38,209 bases of DNA from Thermoanaerobaculia bacterium (GCA_947259195.1 CAMYLC010000067.1:82858-121066), one strand, 5' to 3'; shown: positions 7,400 through 16,096, numbered from the stretch's first letter. The notes: generated by a model not told the origin, from the sequence alone. Program-made: numbers and translations.

Positions 7400-9940
7400 C
7401 TAAGGATAATAGCCCCTCAAGGTCTTCGCTTCGAGATCCTTGCCGGTGACTTCCACCTCGATGAAGCGAAACTCGTCGTCTTCGGCGGTGTTGGTGGACT
7501 GGTAGGCGATGTAGTAGCGGGACCGGAGCTCTTCCTGGATGGCGCTGTAGATTCCCGGTAGCTCTTCGGCGGCATCGACAAAGAAGCTGCGGCCACCGGT
7601 CTCCTCGGCAAGGTGCGTCAGCTTCTTCTTCGCGTCGCCGCTCTTCCTGTTGAGGCCAAGACCAATGCTGTAGATCGCTACACCGGCTCGTCGAGCGTAT
7701 TCCAGGGTTTCCTCATAGGTGAACTGGCTATGCTCGTCCTTGCCGTCCGAAAGGATGATCAGCGCCCTTTGGCCCTTGATGCCATTGAAGTAAAACAGCG
7801 AAAAGACGACGCTATCGAAAAGAGCTGTGCCTCGCTCCGCCTTGAGCCCGGCCAGGCCTCCCGCCAGGTCGGCCAGCTCGTTGGTGAACTTCACCGCCAG
7901 ATTGGGGTGGTCGTTGAAGGTCATCAGAGCCGCCCGGTCCTTCGGCGTCAGGTTCTCCTGAAAGAACTCGAGCGCCGCACGCTGGGCCATGCCGAGGCTC
8001 TCTTCCATGGACGCCGAGATGTCGAGAAGGATCGCTGCATGGATAGGAAGATTGGTGACGCGATCGAAGCGCCTTATCTCCTGCGTGGCCTCGTCCTCCA
8101 GTACTGCGAAGGCCTCCTCTTCCAAGCCCAGCACGGGATGGTTGGCCTTGTCCAAGACTGTTATGAAGAGCTCGACGAATTGGACTTCGAGGTTCTCCAT
8201 GTAGTCGGGGGCGTTGACGAAGACCGTGTCTTCGACGTAGTTCCCGTCGGGTCGATAGGCGACCACCCGCACATAGGCCAGCTCCCCGTCGGAGTCGAGG
8301 AAGATCGGCTGCGTCCAGGGCTCCTGATACAGGGTGGAGACGAGCGTCTCGTTGAGGTAGAACTCCACCCGCTCGACGGCGCCACCGTCTGGAACTTCGA
8401 TCTGCGCCTCGGCTCGCAGGCTGCGCTCGTACTGCCTGTTGCTCCGCGGCTCGACGAGGCGGGCGTCGAAGCGATGCGATCCGGCATTGATCTCCTTCTG
8501 ATCGCGCGCCACCTCGACACCTTGGGCATCACGCGCAACTGCAGTAAGCGTCCGCATGCGGGGCAGTGAGCCGAGATCGAGCTCAACGGTGAAAGGTGGC
8601 ACTCGCTTGATGAGCTGCTCGTGTCCGTCGAGGATGAAATCGACCGAGCTGATGTCCTTGCCAGTGGTCATGGTGTCGATCCGTAGCATGCCCGTCTGAT
8701 ATCGGCCGCGGGGCTCGACGATCTTGATGGTGTTGTCCCCCGAGGTGATCGCGGCGTTGGCCTCGGCCAGCAGGCGAGCTGTCTCGGGATCGGCAGGCTC
8801 CGGAGGTCTCAAGTGCTCGACCCGCGGTACATCGAGGTCGAGTAGAACGCGATGGCTTTTCTCCCCGTTTAGGTCGTCGACTCTCAGCGCCAGCTCGTAC
8901 TCGCCCGGTCTCAAGTAGCGTTCGAAGACCAGGGGGATCGTCTCCGTCTTCAGCTGCGTGGCTGGCAGGTTGTACTGGTAACGAAAAGAATCGAAGAGGT
9001 GGCCGTCGCGGATGATCTCACCGGTGGCGAGAAAGTTGTAGGAGGCGCCGATGTCACTCAGCTCGGACACCTGGGCATCGATCTTGTCTACCGAGATGAC
9101 GCCTTGGGCAACGGTCCGGTTTTGGTGGCGGCCTGGATATTCGATCTCGACCTTCGCGGGGAAGATCTCGGCATCATCGGGCATGTCCGTGGAATAGGCA
9201 TTGAACGCGGAAACCCATTCCCCCGAGGGTGACTCCGGAGTGTCCATCAATTCGGCCACCATGGTCATGAAGCCCATGGATCCGACCCGGTTCATCAGAG
9301 AAAACGCGGCCCGGAGCGCATCGATATCACTCTGCCGGCACATCTGGATGCTGGACCATGGGTCCGAGCCCGGAAACTTGATCAGATCGGTGAGCCCCGC
9401 GCCTGGATAGAAGATTCGATAGGCCCCGAGCCCGCCCTGCTGGTAGAAGATCAAGGCCATCTCGCTACCGAGATTCTCGGCCCTCTGGTAGTACCAGACC
9501 TCGGCCGGCCAGAGCTCGGTGCAGTTGACGAGAATGCGGGCAGTAGGGATGCCGTTGAGCAGCAGGATGCGGGAGCGGTCCTCGGTCAGATTTCCGAAGA
9601 GGGCATTCGCCTCCTCGACGCGCGACATCCAGCGCTGCTTGAGCTCGTTGCGAGGCGTCTGTGGATAGGGGTCACGGCTGCGCCAGAACCGTTCGATGAA
9701 GGCGTCGCGCTGGTAATCCTTCTCGAGCTCCAGGAAGGCCTGGAGCTCATCGTCACCGATGAGAATCCGTACGGACTCGATCCATTGCTGGTACTGCTCG
9801 GGCAGGGCCTCGAGCTTCGCCTCGATCTCTTTCTTCTTGCCCTTCTTGCCGTCTTTGGCGCTCGCTGGAATCACCGACAAGCAGAGGCCCAGGCAGACAA
9901 TCAGTTTGAAGGCCAGACGAGTTGATTTGCGGAGCGTCAT
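7400..9940 (-). CDS. Secreted GWxTD-like / VWFA domain protein (first of a tandem pair)
   Basis: 846 residues from ATG 9940, chosen because it has AGGA nine bases upstream and opens with a clean signal peptide (LAFKLIVCLGLCLSVIPASA). The frame stays open another 147 codons upstream, but those would run across the divergent nifS start and lack any secretion logic. Domain order equals the neighbour: GWxTD-like block (DAFIERFWRSRDPYP, LTEDRSRILLLNGIPT), beta-sandwich middle (VDFILDGHEQL, VEFYLNETLVSTLYQEPW) and VWA domain with MIDAS AILLDISASM near residue 638 and ALIILSDGKDEHS. The lysine-rich stretch KDGKKGKKKEIEAK just after cleavage is unusual. Both proteins end in the same GYYP tail. Function unknown; a paired envelope role is inference. 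Confidence 0.85.
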   Translation of the reverse strand: MTLRKSTRLAFKLIVCLGLCLSVIPASAKDGKKGKKKEIEAKLEALPEQYQQWIESVRILIGDDELQAFLELEKDYQRDAFIERFWRSRDPYPQTPRNELKQRWMSRVEEANALFGNLTEDRSRILLLNGIPTARILVNCTELWPAEVWYYQRAENLGSEMALIFYQQGGLGAYRIFYPGAGLTDLIKFPGSDPWSSIQMCRQSDIDALRAAFSLMNRVGSMGFMTMVAELMDTPESPSGEWVSAFNAYSTDMPDDAEIFPAKVEIEYPGRHQNRTVAQGVISVDKIDAQVSELSDIGASYNFLATGEIIRDGHLFDSFRYQYNLPATQLKTETIPLVFERYLRPGEYELALRVDDLNGEKSHRVLLDLDVPRVEHLRPPEPADPETARLLAEANAAITSGDNTIKIVEPRGRYQTGMLRIDTMTTGKDISSVDFILDGHEQLIKRVPPFTVELDLGSLPRMRTLTAVARDAQGVEVARDQKEINAGSHRFDARLVEPRSNRQYERSLRAEAQIEVPDGGAVERVEFYLNETLVSTLYQEPWTQPIFLDSDGELAYVRVVAYRPDGNYVEDTVFVNAPDYMENLEVQFVELFITVLDKANHPVLGLEEEAFAVLEDEATQEIRRFDRVTNLPIHAAILLDISASMEESLGMAQRAALEFFQENLTPKDRAALMTFNDHPNLAVKFTNELADLAGGLAGLKAERGTALFDSVVFSLFYFNGIKGQRALIILSDGKDEHSQFTYEETLEYARRAGVAIYSIGLGLNRKSGDAKKKLTHLAEETGGRSFFVDAAEELPGIYSAIQEELRSRYYIAYQSTNTAEDDEFRFIEVEVTGKDLEAKTLRGYYP

Positions 9941-10084
9941 TCGCCAGATCCTACGTCTTGACTGATTTGTGGACAAATCTCCAACCAGCCCCCGAGTCCA
10001 GGCTCGGATGCGCAGCGAGAACCGTCCGACGTTAAACTCTTTGCAAAGTCGATGCCGGAGTCCCGCGATAGAATCGACCAAACC
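9941..10084. other. Divergent control region between the VWA operon and the nifS operon
   Basis: Two short perfect inverted repeats are present. GATTTGT-GG-ACAAATC occupies 9964-9979, just upstream of the VWA gene, and CTTTGCAAAG occupies 10039-10048 on the nifS side. Either could be a protein-binding site. On the minus strand TTGTCC and TAGGAT are 17 bases apart, a weak promoter candidate that would give an almost leaderless VWA transcript. None of this is decisive. Confidence 0.3.
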
Positions 10085-11239
10085 ATGCCGGCGACCTACT
10101 TCGACCACAACGCCACGACCCCTCTGGACCCGAAGGTGAGAGTGGCCATGGAGCCCTGGCTCGGCGAGCTGTACGGCAATCCAGCTTCCCTTCATGCTTT
10201 CGGACAGGCGGCCCGCGATGCGACGGAGGTGGCCCGCGAGCAAATCGCAGGCCTGCTCGGAGCGCGGCCGGCGGAGCTCGTCTTCATGGCTTCCGGCACA
10301 GAGGCCAACAATGCTGTCCTGCTCGGATGTTCCTGGAACACGAGCTCGAAGGGTCATCTGGTGGTCTCGGGAGTCGAGCACCCCTCCGTCTGGAAGCCGG
10401 TGCTGGCCTTACAGAAGTCAGGGATGGAGGTGAGCTGGGTGAATCCCGACCGCCAGGGCCGGGTGGATCCGGAGCAGGTGATGGCAGAGACTCGGGAGGA
10501 CACCCGGCTCGTCTGTCTGATGCTGGCCAACAACGAAGTGGGTACGCTGCAGCCAGTCGAGAAGGTCGCAGGCAGCTGCCAGGAGCGCGGCATCCCGGTC
10601 CTGTGCGATGCAGTGCAAGCGATCGGCAAGGTGCCAGTCAACGTAGCGGACCTGAAGGTGGACTATCTGTCTGTCGGGGCCCACAAATTCAACGGGCCGT
10701 TGGGCGCCGCGGCTCTTTGGGTGCGCGGAGGGGCGATCTTCGAACCTCTGCTCAAGGGGGGCTCGCAGGAGCGTCAACGAAGGGCCGGGACCGTCAACGT
10801 GCCGGCGGTGGTCGGATTTGGCGAAGCAGCGAAGGTGGCAGCCGAAGAGCTCGAGGTGCGAAGCCGCCGAGTGCTCGAGCTGCGTCAGAGGTTCGAGAGC
10901 GGCCTGGAGCGCATTGCCGACTCGACGGTGCATGGTCGGCTCGCGGAAAGACTTCCCAACACCTCTCACATCGCTCTGCTGGGGGCCGACAGCGAGTCTC
11001 TCTTGATCCGTCTGGACCTGGCCGGATTTGCCGTATCCTCCGGGTCCGCCTGCTCTTCTGGCACGGTGGAGCCCAGCCGCACGCTGCTCGCCATGGGAGC
11101 TCCCCGGGAAGAGGCCTCCTGCTCCTTGCGAATCAGCTTCGGTCCTCGGAATACGATTGAGGAAGTCGACGCTTTTCTCGACGTGCTGGCCCGGGAAGTT
11201 GCGGAGCTTCGCAGGCTGTCGTCGGTGCCGCAATCATGA
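10085..11239 (+). CDS. Cysteine desulfurase (NifS/IscS family)
   Basis: 384 residues from the ATG at 10085, chosen because the family begins right at YFDHNATTP; an in-frame ATG at 10052 would add 11 residues. It is a PLP enzyme that takes sulfur from cysteine and holds it as a persulfide. MASGTEANNAVL binds PLP phosphate, SVGAHKFNGP contains the PLP lysine (Lys201), and SGSACSSGTVEPS carries the catalytic Cys323 in the short class I loop. The stop overlaps the mnmA start by 4 bases (ATGA, 11236-11239), so its main visible partner is tRNA thiolation. No iscU or scaffold gene follows, so a dedicated Fe-S role is less certain. Confidence 0.92.
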   Translation: MPATYFDHNATTPLDPKVRVAMEPWLGELYGNPASLHAFGQAARDATEVAREQIAGLLGARPAELVFMASGTEANNAVLLGCSWNTSSKGHLVVSGVEHPSVWKPVLALQKSGMEVSWVNPDRQGRVDPEQVMAETREDTRLVCLMLANNEVGTLQPVEKVAGSCQERGIPVLCDAVQAIGKVPVNVADLKVDYLSVGAHKFNGPLGAAALWVRGGAIFEPLLKGGSQERQRRAGTVNVPAVVGFGEAAKVAAEELEVRSRRVLELRQRFESGLERIADSTVHGRLAERLPNTSHIALLGADSESLLIRLDLAGFAVSSGSACSSGTVEPSRTLLAMGAPREEASCSLRISFGPRNTIEEVDAFLDVLAREVAELRRLSSVPQS

Positions 11240-12375
11240 AACCGACGATCGCAGTGGCCATGAGCGGCGGTCTCGACTCTTCCGTCACGGCCTGGCTCCT
11301 GTCGCGAGCCGGTTACCCTGTCATCGGCCTGTCCATGCTGCTGTGGGATCGATCGCAGGACAACACGTATGGCAGATGTTGTGGTGCTCTGGACATGGGG
11401 GACGCGAAACGAGTAGCTCAGCAGTGCGGCATTCCCCACTACACCTTGCAGATGGAAGAGGAGTTTCGTCGCTCGGTGGTCGATCCCTTTGTCCAGGACT
11501 ACCTCGACGGCAGAACGCCGATACCCTGCACGCGATGCAACACCTGGATCAAGTTCGACCTGTTTCTCGACAAAGCTCGCCAGCTGGGCGCCGAGCGGAT
11601 CGCCACCGGCCACTATGCGAGGATTCTCGAAGGGCCTGAAGGGTACGAGCTGCACGCGGCAGCCGAGCCGAGCAAGGACCAGAGCTACTATCTTTTCGAG
11701 TTGACTCAGGACCAGCTCGCGTCGACGCTGTTTCCACTCGGCGAGACGAGCAAGCCGGAAGTGCGGCTGATGGCGCAGGAGGCAGGCCTGCTGGTGGCGC
11801 AGAAACCCGAGAGCATGGAGATCTGTTTCGTAGAGGGCGGAGTTCGACAGTTCGTCGAATCTCAGGTCGAGGCCGAGCCCAGCCGATTCAAGACGAAGAC
11901 GCTCAATCGGCCCAGCCAGGTCGTCGATCGGAACGGCGAGGTACTGGGTGCTGGAGAACCCTACTATCGGTATACCGTAGGTCAGAGACGCGGATTGGGA
12001 TTGGCGGCCCGCGAGCCCCTCTACGTGCTCCGTTTGGAGCCAGACCGCAATCAGGTGGTAGTTGGCCCGGAGAGCGAGCTTCGAGCGCCCGGCTTGATCG
12101 CGCGCGACCTGCACTGGATCGGAAAGGAGAGGCACGATCCTAGCGAAGCGCTCGTCAAGATCCGCTCACGTCATCCGGGTGTCCTGTCGGTCATCCGACC
12201 GGTGGGCGACGGCAGGGTCGAGGTCGAGTTTGCCGAGCCACAAGTCGGAGTGTCTCCCGGCCAGGCAGCGGTCTTCTACGAGGGCAGCCGAGTGCTCGGC
12301 GGTTGCTGGATCGACGGCCCAATGACGGAGGATTGGACTTTGGTTGCCCGTCAGAGCTCGCGAGCGCTGGAATAG
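11236..12375 (+). CDS. mnmA: tRNA-specific 2-thiouridylase
   Basis: 379 residues. It adds sulfur to U34 of Lys, Glu and Gln tRNAs. The ATP-pyrophosphatase P-loop is AVAMSGGLDSSVTA (residues 6-19). RCNTWIKF carries the catalytic Cys101 and MEICFVEGG the second cysteine, Cys197. SKDQSYYLF and RYTVGQRRGLGL are further family blocks. Cys98 and Cys101 form a CxxC pair, which together with Cys197 could hold an Fe-S cluster as described for some thiouridylases; extra cysteines occur at 48, 49 and 64. It is translationally coupled to the cysteine desulfurase, which supplies the persulfide. The glycosyltransferase gene follows after 10 bases. Confidence 0.95.
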   Translation: MKPTIAVAMSGGLDSSVTAWLLSRAGYPVIGLSMLLWDRSQDNTYGRCCGALDMGDAKRVAQQCGIPHYTLQMEEEFRRSVVDPFVQDYLDGRTPIPCTRCNTWIKFDLFLDKARQLGAERIATGHYARILEGPEGYELHAAAEPSKDQSYYLFELTQDQLASTLFPLGETSKPEVRLMAQEAGLLVAQKPESMEICFVEGGVRQFVESQVEAEPSRFKTKTLNRPSQVVDRNGEVLGAGEPYYRYTVGQRRGLGLAAREPLYVLRLEPDRNQVVVGPESELRAPGLIARDLHWIGKERHDPSEALVKIRSRHPGVLSVIRPVGDGRVEVEFAEPQVGVSPGQAAVFYEGSRVLGGCWIDGPMTEDWTLVARQSSRALE

Positions 12376-12385
12376 GCCTCCCAAG

Positions 12386-13267
12386 ATGAAGGTCCACATC
12401 GTCTGCCAGCGGTGGAAGCAGGATCGTGTGCTGTCCCGGTTCGCGCGGTACCTCGTCGATCGCTGGGGTTGGACCGTGAGTCGCCGGCCTGACGCCGAAG
12501 CAGACCTGAACTATTGGCTCGCCTATTTGGAATGGCAGAGGTTCAAGGGCTTCGATCGGACCCCGACTGCGGCTTACATGACGCACCTCGAGGATCAGAT
12601 CAACGACGCGGAAAAGTACAGGTTGTACTTCGACGCCGCCCGGGAAGCCGATTTGAGAGTCTGCATGAACGAGGTGAGCCGGCAGGAGCTCGAGGACCTC
12701 TTTGGATTGTCTCGGCGATTCCCCCTTCCGCTGGACAAAGGGCATTTTCCTCTCAAGTCTGCACTGCCCGGGGGTACACCTCTGGTGGGCTTCTCCGGCA
12801 AGGCCTACCGCAGCGGTCGCAAGGGCGCGGACCTGGCCGAGCGTCTCGTCGAGGCCTTTGGAGGCCGCTGCAGGTTTAGGGCCTCGGGCAAGAAATGGCC
12901 CTGTCCGACCCGCTGGTACACCTGGATGGAGATGCCGCGGTTCTTTCAAAGTCTGGATGTCTACGTCTCGACCTCGCTCGTCGAAGGTGGTCCGATGACG
13001 ACACTGGAAGCCCTGGCGACAGGTGTGCCGGTCGTCATCGCCGCCGGGGTCGGGCTGCACGACGAGCTGCCGGCAGTCAAGGGCATCTACAGGTACGAGA
13101 AGGGAAACCACGAAGACCTTCGAAGGGCTCTGGATCAGGCCCTCGGCGAGTACCGCGACGTCGACCGGGAGCATCTCCGCGAGGCGACCAGCCCACATAC
13201 GGTCGAGAACTGGTGCGCAGCGAACCGAGACGCCTTCCAGCAGTTGCTGTCAGGCAGTTGGGGTTGA
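12386..13267 (+). CDS. Glycosyltransferase, GT4-like
   Basis: 293 residues from ATG 12386, preferred over an upstream in-frame start inside mnmA because KVHIVCQRW is the natural first beta strand. The C-terminal half has the GT-B donor-site pattern: FFQSLDVYVSTSLVEGGPMTTLEALATG (split here as FFQSLDVYVSTS and EGGPMTTLEALATGVPVV), where the second Glu of the E-x7-E contacts the nucleotide sugar. The N-terminal domain is short compared with the usual 350-400 residues, so the acceptor domain is reduced. No signal or membrane segment is seen. It probably acts at the cytoplasmic face in glycan or lipid glycosylation. Sharing an operon with mnmA looks coincidental. Confidence 0.8.
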   Translation: MKVHIVCQRWKQDRVLSRFARYLVDRWGWTVSRRPDAEADLNYWLAYLEWQRFKGFDRTPTAAYMTHLEDQINDAEKYRLYFDAAREADLRVCMNEVSRQELEDLFGLSRRFPLPLDKGHFPLKSALPGGTPLVGFSGKAYRSGRKGADLAERLVEAFGGRCRFRASGKKWPCPTRWYTWMEMPRFFQSLDVYVSTSLVEGGPMTTLEALATGVPVVIAAGVGLHDELPAVKGIYRYEKGNHEDLRRALDQALGEYRDVDREHLREATSPHTVENWCAANRDAFQQLLSGSWG

Positions 13268-13659
13268 GGCGGCAGGCCCTCCCTCCCACCCGTCCTGGGG
13301 CTCGGGTCCTGGGTCAACAGGGCTGATTGTGATGGGGTCCGACGTGGGGCCCCCAGGGGGCTATCCTCCCTGCCGCTGCAAGAACCCCCTGGGATCCTGC
13401 CTCCCGGACCGACCTCTTGGACGTGCCCGGAGAGCTCCTTCGCTTCTGCTGTAACAACCCCCAGTTGGTCCCCCACGATGAACCCTTGGCACCGTTGGGC
13501 AACAAGGCAGTGAGGCACTGAGGCAATGGGGCAGTGAAGGGGGTGTAGGGGCTAGGGGAATGGGAGGGGGCCCACTGCCTCAAAGGCCGCTCGGCGAAGT
13601 CGCCGAGCGCCTCAACCCCCAAGCCCTCAAAGACCGACTGGCGCGAAGCGCCGGTCGCC
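13268..13659. repeat. Non-coding spacer with mosaic repeats (copy 2)
   Basis: The spacer lies between the convergent glycosyltransferase and rsmI genes, and no gene is supported. It shares a 19-base direct match with copy 3 (13293-13311 and 24744-24762, starting TCCTGGGGCTC). It also shares an inverted segment: 13331-13393 resembles the reverse complement of 25051-25114, including exact blocks at 13340-13351 and 13353-13371. A G-rich run near 13500-13570 repeats GGCAGTGAGG-like units. The right end carries the hairpin modules described separately. Confidence 0.65.
13588..13656 (-). terminator. Tandem terminator hairpins after rsmI
   Basis: Read on the minus strand, the first hairpin starts 3 bases after the rsmI stop: GACC-GGCGC, loop TTC, GCGCC, a 4-base bulge, then GGTC (13632-13656), followed by TTTGAGG. 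The second has a 9-bp perfect stem CGCTCGGCG/CGCCGAGCG with a 4-base loop (13588-13609), again followed by CTTTGAGG. The intervening 21 bases (13612-13632) are identical to 3954-3974, so hairpin plus linker is a repeated unit. Confidence 0.65.
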
Positions 13660-14349
13660 TCATCCCTTCGAGTCATCGGGTGGTCCGATGACGACCGTGA
13701 ACTCGCCTTTGAGGGACGGGCGGTTGGCGAGTTCCGAGTGAATCTCGGACAGATGTCCCCGTAGGACCTCTTCGTGCAGCTTGGTGAGCTCGCGCCCGAC
13801 CGCCGTGGGCCGATCGCCCAGGGACTCCAGAGCATCCTCGAGACTCACGACAATGCGGTGGGGCGACTCGAAGAAGACCAGAGTATGCGTGAGGTCGGCG
13901 AATCGGGCGAAGAACTTCTGCCGCTTGGTCTTCCGGGGTGGCGGAAATCCCAGAAAGGTGAATGGGTGTGGTGGCACCGCCGAGACGACCAGAGCCGTGA
14001 GAATCGCCGAGGCACCCGGTATGTGCTCCACTGGGATTGCCTTCGCTGCCGTGGCGCGAACCAGCACGAATCCCGGGTCGGAGAGCAGCGGCGTGCCTGC
14101 GTCGCTGACCAGTGCCACCTGCAGGCCCTCCTCCAGCTTCTTCAGAAGCTGGGGGACCCTCTGACGCTCGTTGTGTTCGTGAAGCGACAGCAGCCTGGTC
14201 TTCAGCCCCAGCCGAGAGAGCATCCGCCCGGTATGGCGGGTATCTTCGCAGGCAATCAGGTCGGCTTCAGAGAGCGCGCCCCGGGCCCGCGGCGACAGGT
14301 CGTCCAGGTTGCCGATGGGGGTGGCGACGACGATCAGCTTGCCCGGCAT
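13660..14349 (-). CDS. rsmI: 16S rRNA 2'-O-ribose C1402 methyltransferase
   Basis: 229 residues. It uses S-adenosylmethionine to methylate the ribose of C1402 in the decoding centre of 16S rRNA. The tetrapyrrole-methylase fold is clear: LIVVATPIGNLDDLSPRA, LIACEDTRHTGRML, LHEHNE, VALVSDAGTPLLSDPG, VEHIPGASAILTALVVS, FLGFPPPRK, VFFESPHRI and VGRELTKLHEEVLRG. The C-terminal domain of longer homologues is absent, giving the usual short form. It lies 6 bases after nadE in the same operon and is followed by strong terminator hairpins. Confidence 0.95.
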   Translation of the reverse strand: MPGKLIVVATPIGNLDDLSPRARGALSEADLIACEDTRHTGRMLSRLGLKTRLLSLHEHNERQRVPQLLKKLEEGLQVALVSDAGTPLLSDPGFVLVRATAAKAIPVEHIPGASAILTALVVSAVPPHPFTFLGFPPPRKTKRQKFFARFADLTHTLVFFESPHRIVVSLEDALESLGDRPTAVGRELTKLHEEVLRGHLSEIHSELANRPSLKGEFTVVIGPPDDSKG

Positions 14350-14355
14350 GCCGGG

Positions 14356-15198
14356 TCAGTCCCGGGGAATTTCCCGATCCAGATTGATGGCGCTGTCTGA
14401 AAGGCGCGCGATGAGCATGAGGCGCCGCTTGAAGCGATTCCTTTCTTCCATTGCCGCAATTCGATCGACGACGCTGGCGGCGTAACCCTGATCGACGACT
14501 TCCGATGGGGAGAGGCCGAGATCGAACATCAAGCACAGCACTTCGTCGGCGCTCGTGTAGTCGAATCCGAGCTCGCCTTCATCCGTCTGGCCGGGCCATA
14601 GATCCGCCGACGGCTTCTTTCCGACGACCTCCTGCGGTACGCCGAGATGATGAGCCAGCTGCCAGACCTGCTGCTTGTAGAGGTCTCCCAGAGGATTGAT
14701 GGAACTGGCGTTGTCGCCAAAGATAGTGGAATAGCCGAGAAGGATCTCTGTCTTGTTGGAGGTCCCGAGGACGAGGCAGCCAAGCTTCTTCGCCTGGTCG
14801 AAGAGGATCGACATCCGCTCCCTGGCCATCTTGTTCCCGAGGCGGACCTTGTCGATGTCACCTTCGGCCAGGTTCTCGAAGTAGAGGTCCACCATGGGTG
14901 AGATGTCGATGGTGGTCGTCACGAGATCGAAGGCCTTGGCGACCACCTCGGCATCGGAGATCGAGTCGGGATTGGAGGTGCGGTAGGGGAGCAGGAATGC
15001 GTGCACCCGAGAGGGCTCCAGGGCTCTTGCCGCCAGCGCTGCCGCCAACGCCGAGTCCACACCACCACTGAGCCCGACCACGACCCCTTTCGACCGAGTG
15101 GTCTCCACTGCATCTCCAATAAAACCGGTAAGCACCGTCTCGGCCAGGGCAGCATTGAGCCCGAGGCGATCCCGGATCCAGTATTTGGTCTCGTTCAT
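14356..15198 (-). CDS. nadE: NAD+ synthetase, synthetase domain only
   Basis: 280 residues from ATG 15198. The start overlaps the stop of the nitrilase gene as ATGA, and an upstream extension would run through that gene. It makes NAD from deamido-NAD with ATP and ammonia. The ATP-pyrophosphatase loop is VVGLSGGVDSALAAAL. STIFGDNASSINPLGDLYK and GKKPSADLWPGQTDEGELG are NadE blocks that bind ATP and deamido-NAD. The length equals ammonia-dependent NadE, which lacks the glutaminase domain. The adjacent, coupled nitrilase probably supplies ammonia from glutamine, forming a two-polypeptide version of the fused enzyme. Confidence 0.92.
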   Translation of the reverse strand: MNETKYWIRDRLGLNAALAETVLTGFIGDAVETTRSKGVVVGLSGGVDSALAAALAARALEPSRVHAFLLPYRTSNPDSISDAEVVAKAFDLVTTTIDISPMVDLYFENLAEGDIDKVRLGNKMARERMSILFDQAKKLGCLVLGTSNKTEILLGYSTIFGDNASSINPLGDLYKQQVWQLAHHLGVPQEVVGKKPSADLWPGQTDEGELGFDYTSADEVLCLMFDLGLSPSEVVDQGYAASVVDRIAAMEERNRFKRRLMLIARLSDSAINLDREIPRD

Positions 15199-16022
15199 CC
15201 TGGACCCTCGATGTCGGCACGTTCTGCTCGCAGCAAAGGTAGCCGCCATCGCAGTCGGTCCACCTCCCGCAGGTCGAGAGTCGCCACCAGCAGATCTTCC
15301 TGGAAGTTGGCGGCTCGGCAGAGGATCTGGCCGCCCGGTCTGACGACATGGCTGCCACCGGCGTAGAAAGAACCTTCCTCCCAGCCGACCCGATTGCAGT
15401 AGAGAAGCCAACTGGTGTTGACGACAGCGGTGGAGCGGGTGATGCACTCCCAGATCTCCTGGCTCTCCAGGGTCGCGCCGGAGCCGACCCTACCGGGTCC
15501 GGCCGACAGGACACCCAGCACTTTGCCGCCGTCCGCCGCCAGGCGTTGCGCCAGTTGCGGATGCCAGAGATCCTCACAGATCAGCAGGCCGAGCTTCTCC
15601 CCGGCAATGGGAGCCAGATCGAGGCGCTGCCCGGGGCCGAAGAAGCGGCCCTCTTGAAAGATGCCGTAAGTGGGGAGGTAGAGCTTGCGATGGACGTGAA
15701 CGACCTGGCCGGCTCTGAGCATGACGGCGCTGTTGTAGAGCACTCCCTGACCGCCCTCTTCCACCAGGCCGACGACCACCGCCATCTCTCCGCTGGCCTC
15801 CGCCAGCCGGCGAATTATCTCGGACTCGTCGATTCGACAGGAGACACGGCTGGTCAGATGCAAAAGGCGATAGCCGGTGATCGAGAGCTCGGGAAAGAGG
15901 AGTAGCTCGACGCCCTGCTCACGGGCCTTCTCGATCCAGGACAAGTGCTTCTGGAGATTGCCTTCGACGGCGCCCAGGGTGCAGTCGATCTGCGCCAACC
16001 CGACGGTCAGTTTGTTCGCCAT
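15195..16022 (-). CDS. Nitrilase-superfamily amidohydrolase, likely glutaminase partner of NadE
   Basis: 275 residues. The carbon-nitrogen hydrolase triad is visible: Glu in LLLFPELSITGYRL, Lys in HVHRKLYLPTYGIFQE and Cys in LGLLICEDLWHP. The opening LTVGLAQIDCTLGAVEGNLQK in pieces is the family N-terminus, also found in the glutaminase domain of long NAD synthetases. The PTYGIFQEGRFF segment closely resembles that domain. The stop overlaps the nadE start by 4 bases, so the two are made together. The obvious job is hydrolysing glutamine for NadE. An independent omega-amidase or other amidase role is the alternative; no channelling evidence can be seen from sequence. Confidence 0.85.
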   Translation of the reverse strand: MANKLTVGLAQIDCTLGAVEGNLQKHLSWIEKAREQGVELLLFPELSITGYRLLHLTSRVSCRIDESEIIRRLAEASGEMAVVVGLVEEGGQGVLYNSAVMLRAGQVVHVHRKLYLPTYGIFQEGRFFGPGQRLDLAPIAGEKLGLLICEDLWHPQLAQRLAADGGKVLGVLSAGPGRVGSGATLESQEIWECITRSTAVVNTSWLLYCNRVGWEEGSFYAGGSHVVRPGGQILCRAANFQEDLLVATLDLREVDRLRWRLPLLRAERADIEGPG

Positions 16023-16096
16023 GGAAGCTAAGAGCCCGTGGTAGAAGTTTGAGGGGTGAATTTCGCCCCCGAAAGCTATGCTAGCATGCCGCCGCC

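Noticed and set aside
9941..10381. 147-codon N-terminal extension of the first GWxTD/VWA gene
   Set aside because: It would cross the divergent nifS start and has no domain, whereas ATG 9940 has a ribosome site and opens with a signal peptide.
10966..12135. 389-codon open frame on the minus strand
   Set aside because: It is opposite nifS and mnmA, which have full catalytic motifs; its translation is low-complexity and unlike any family.
12191..13198. 335-codon open frame on the minus strand
   Set aside because: It is opposite mnmA and the glycosyltransferase; long shadow frames are expected at this GC content.
16048..16087. Promoter for the SurA-like gene using TTGAGG and TATGCT
   Set aside because: The boxes are 22 bases apart, too far for sigma-70; TATGCT is part of the palindrome ATGCTAGCAT (16078-16087).
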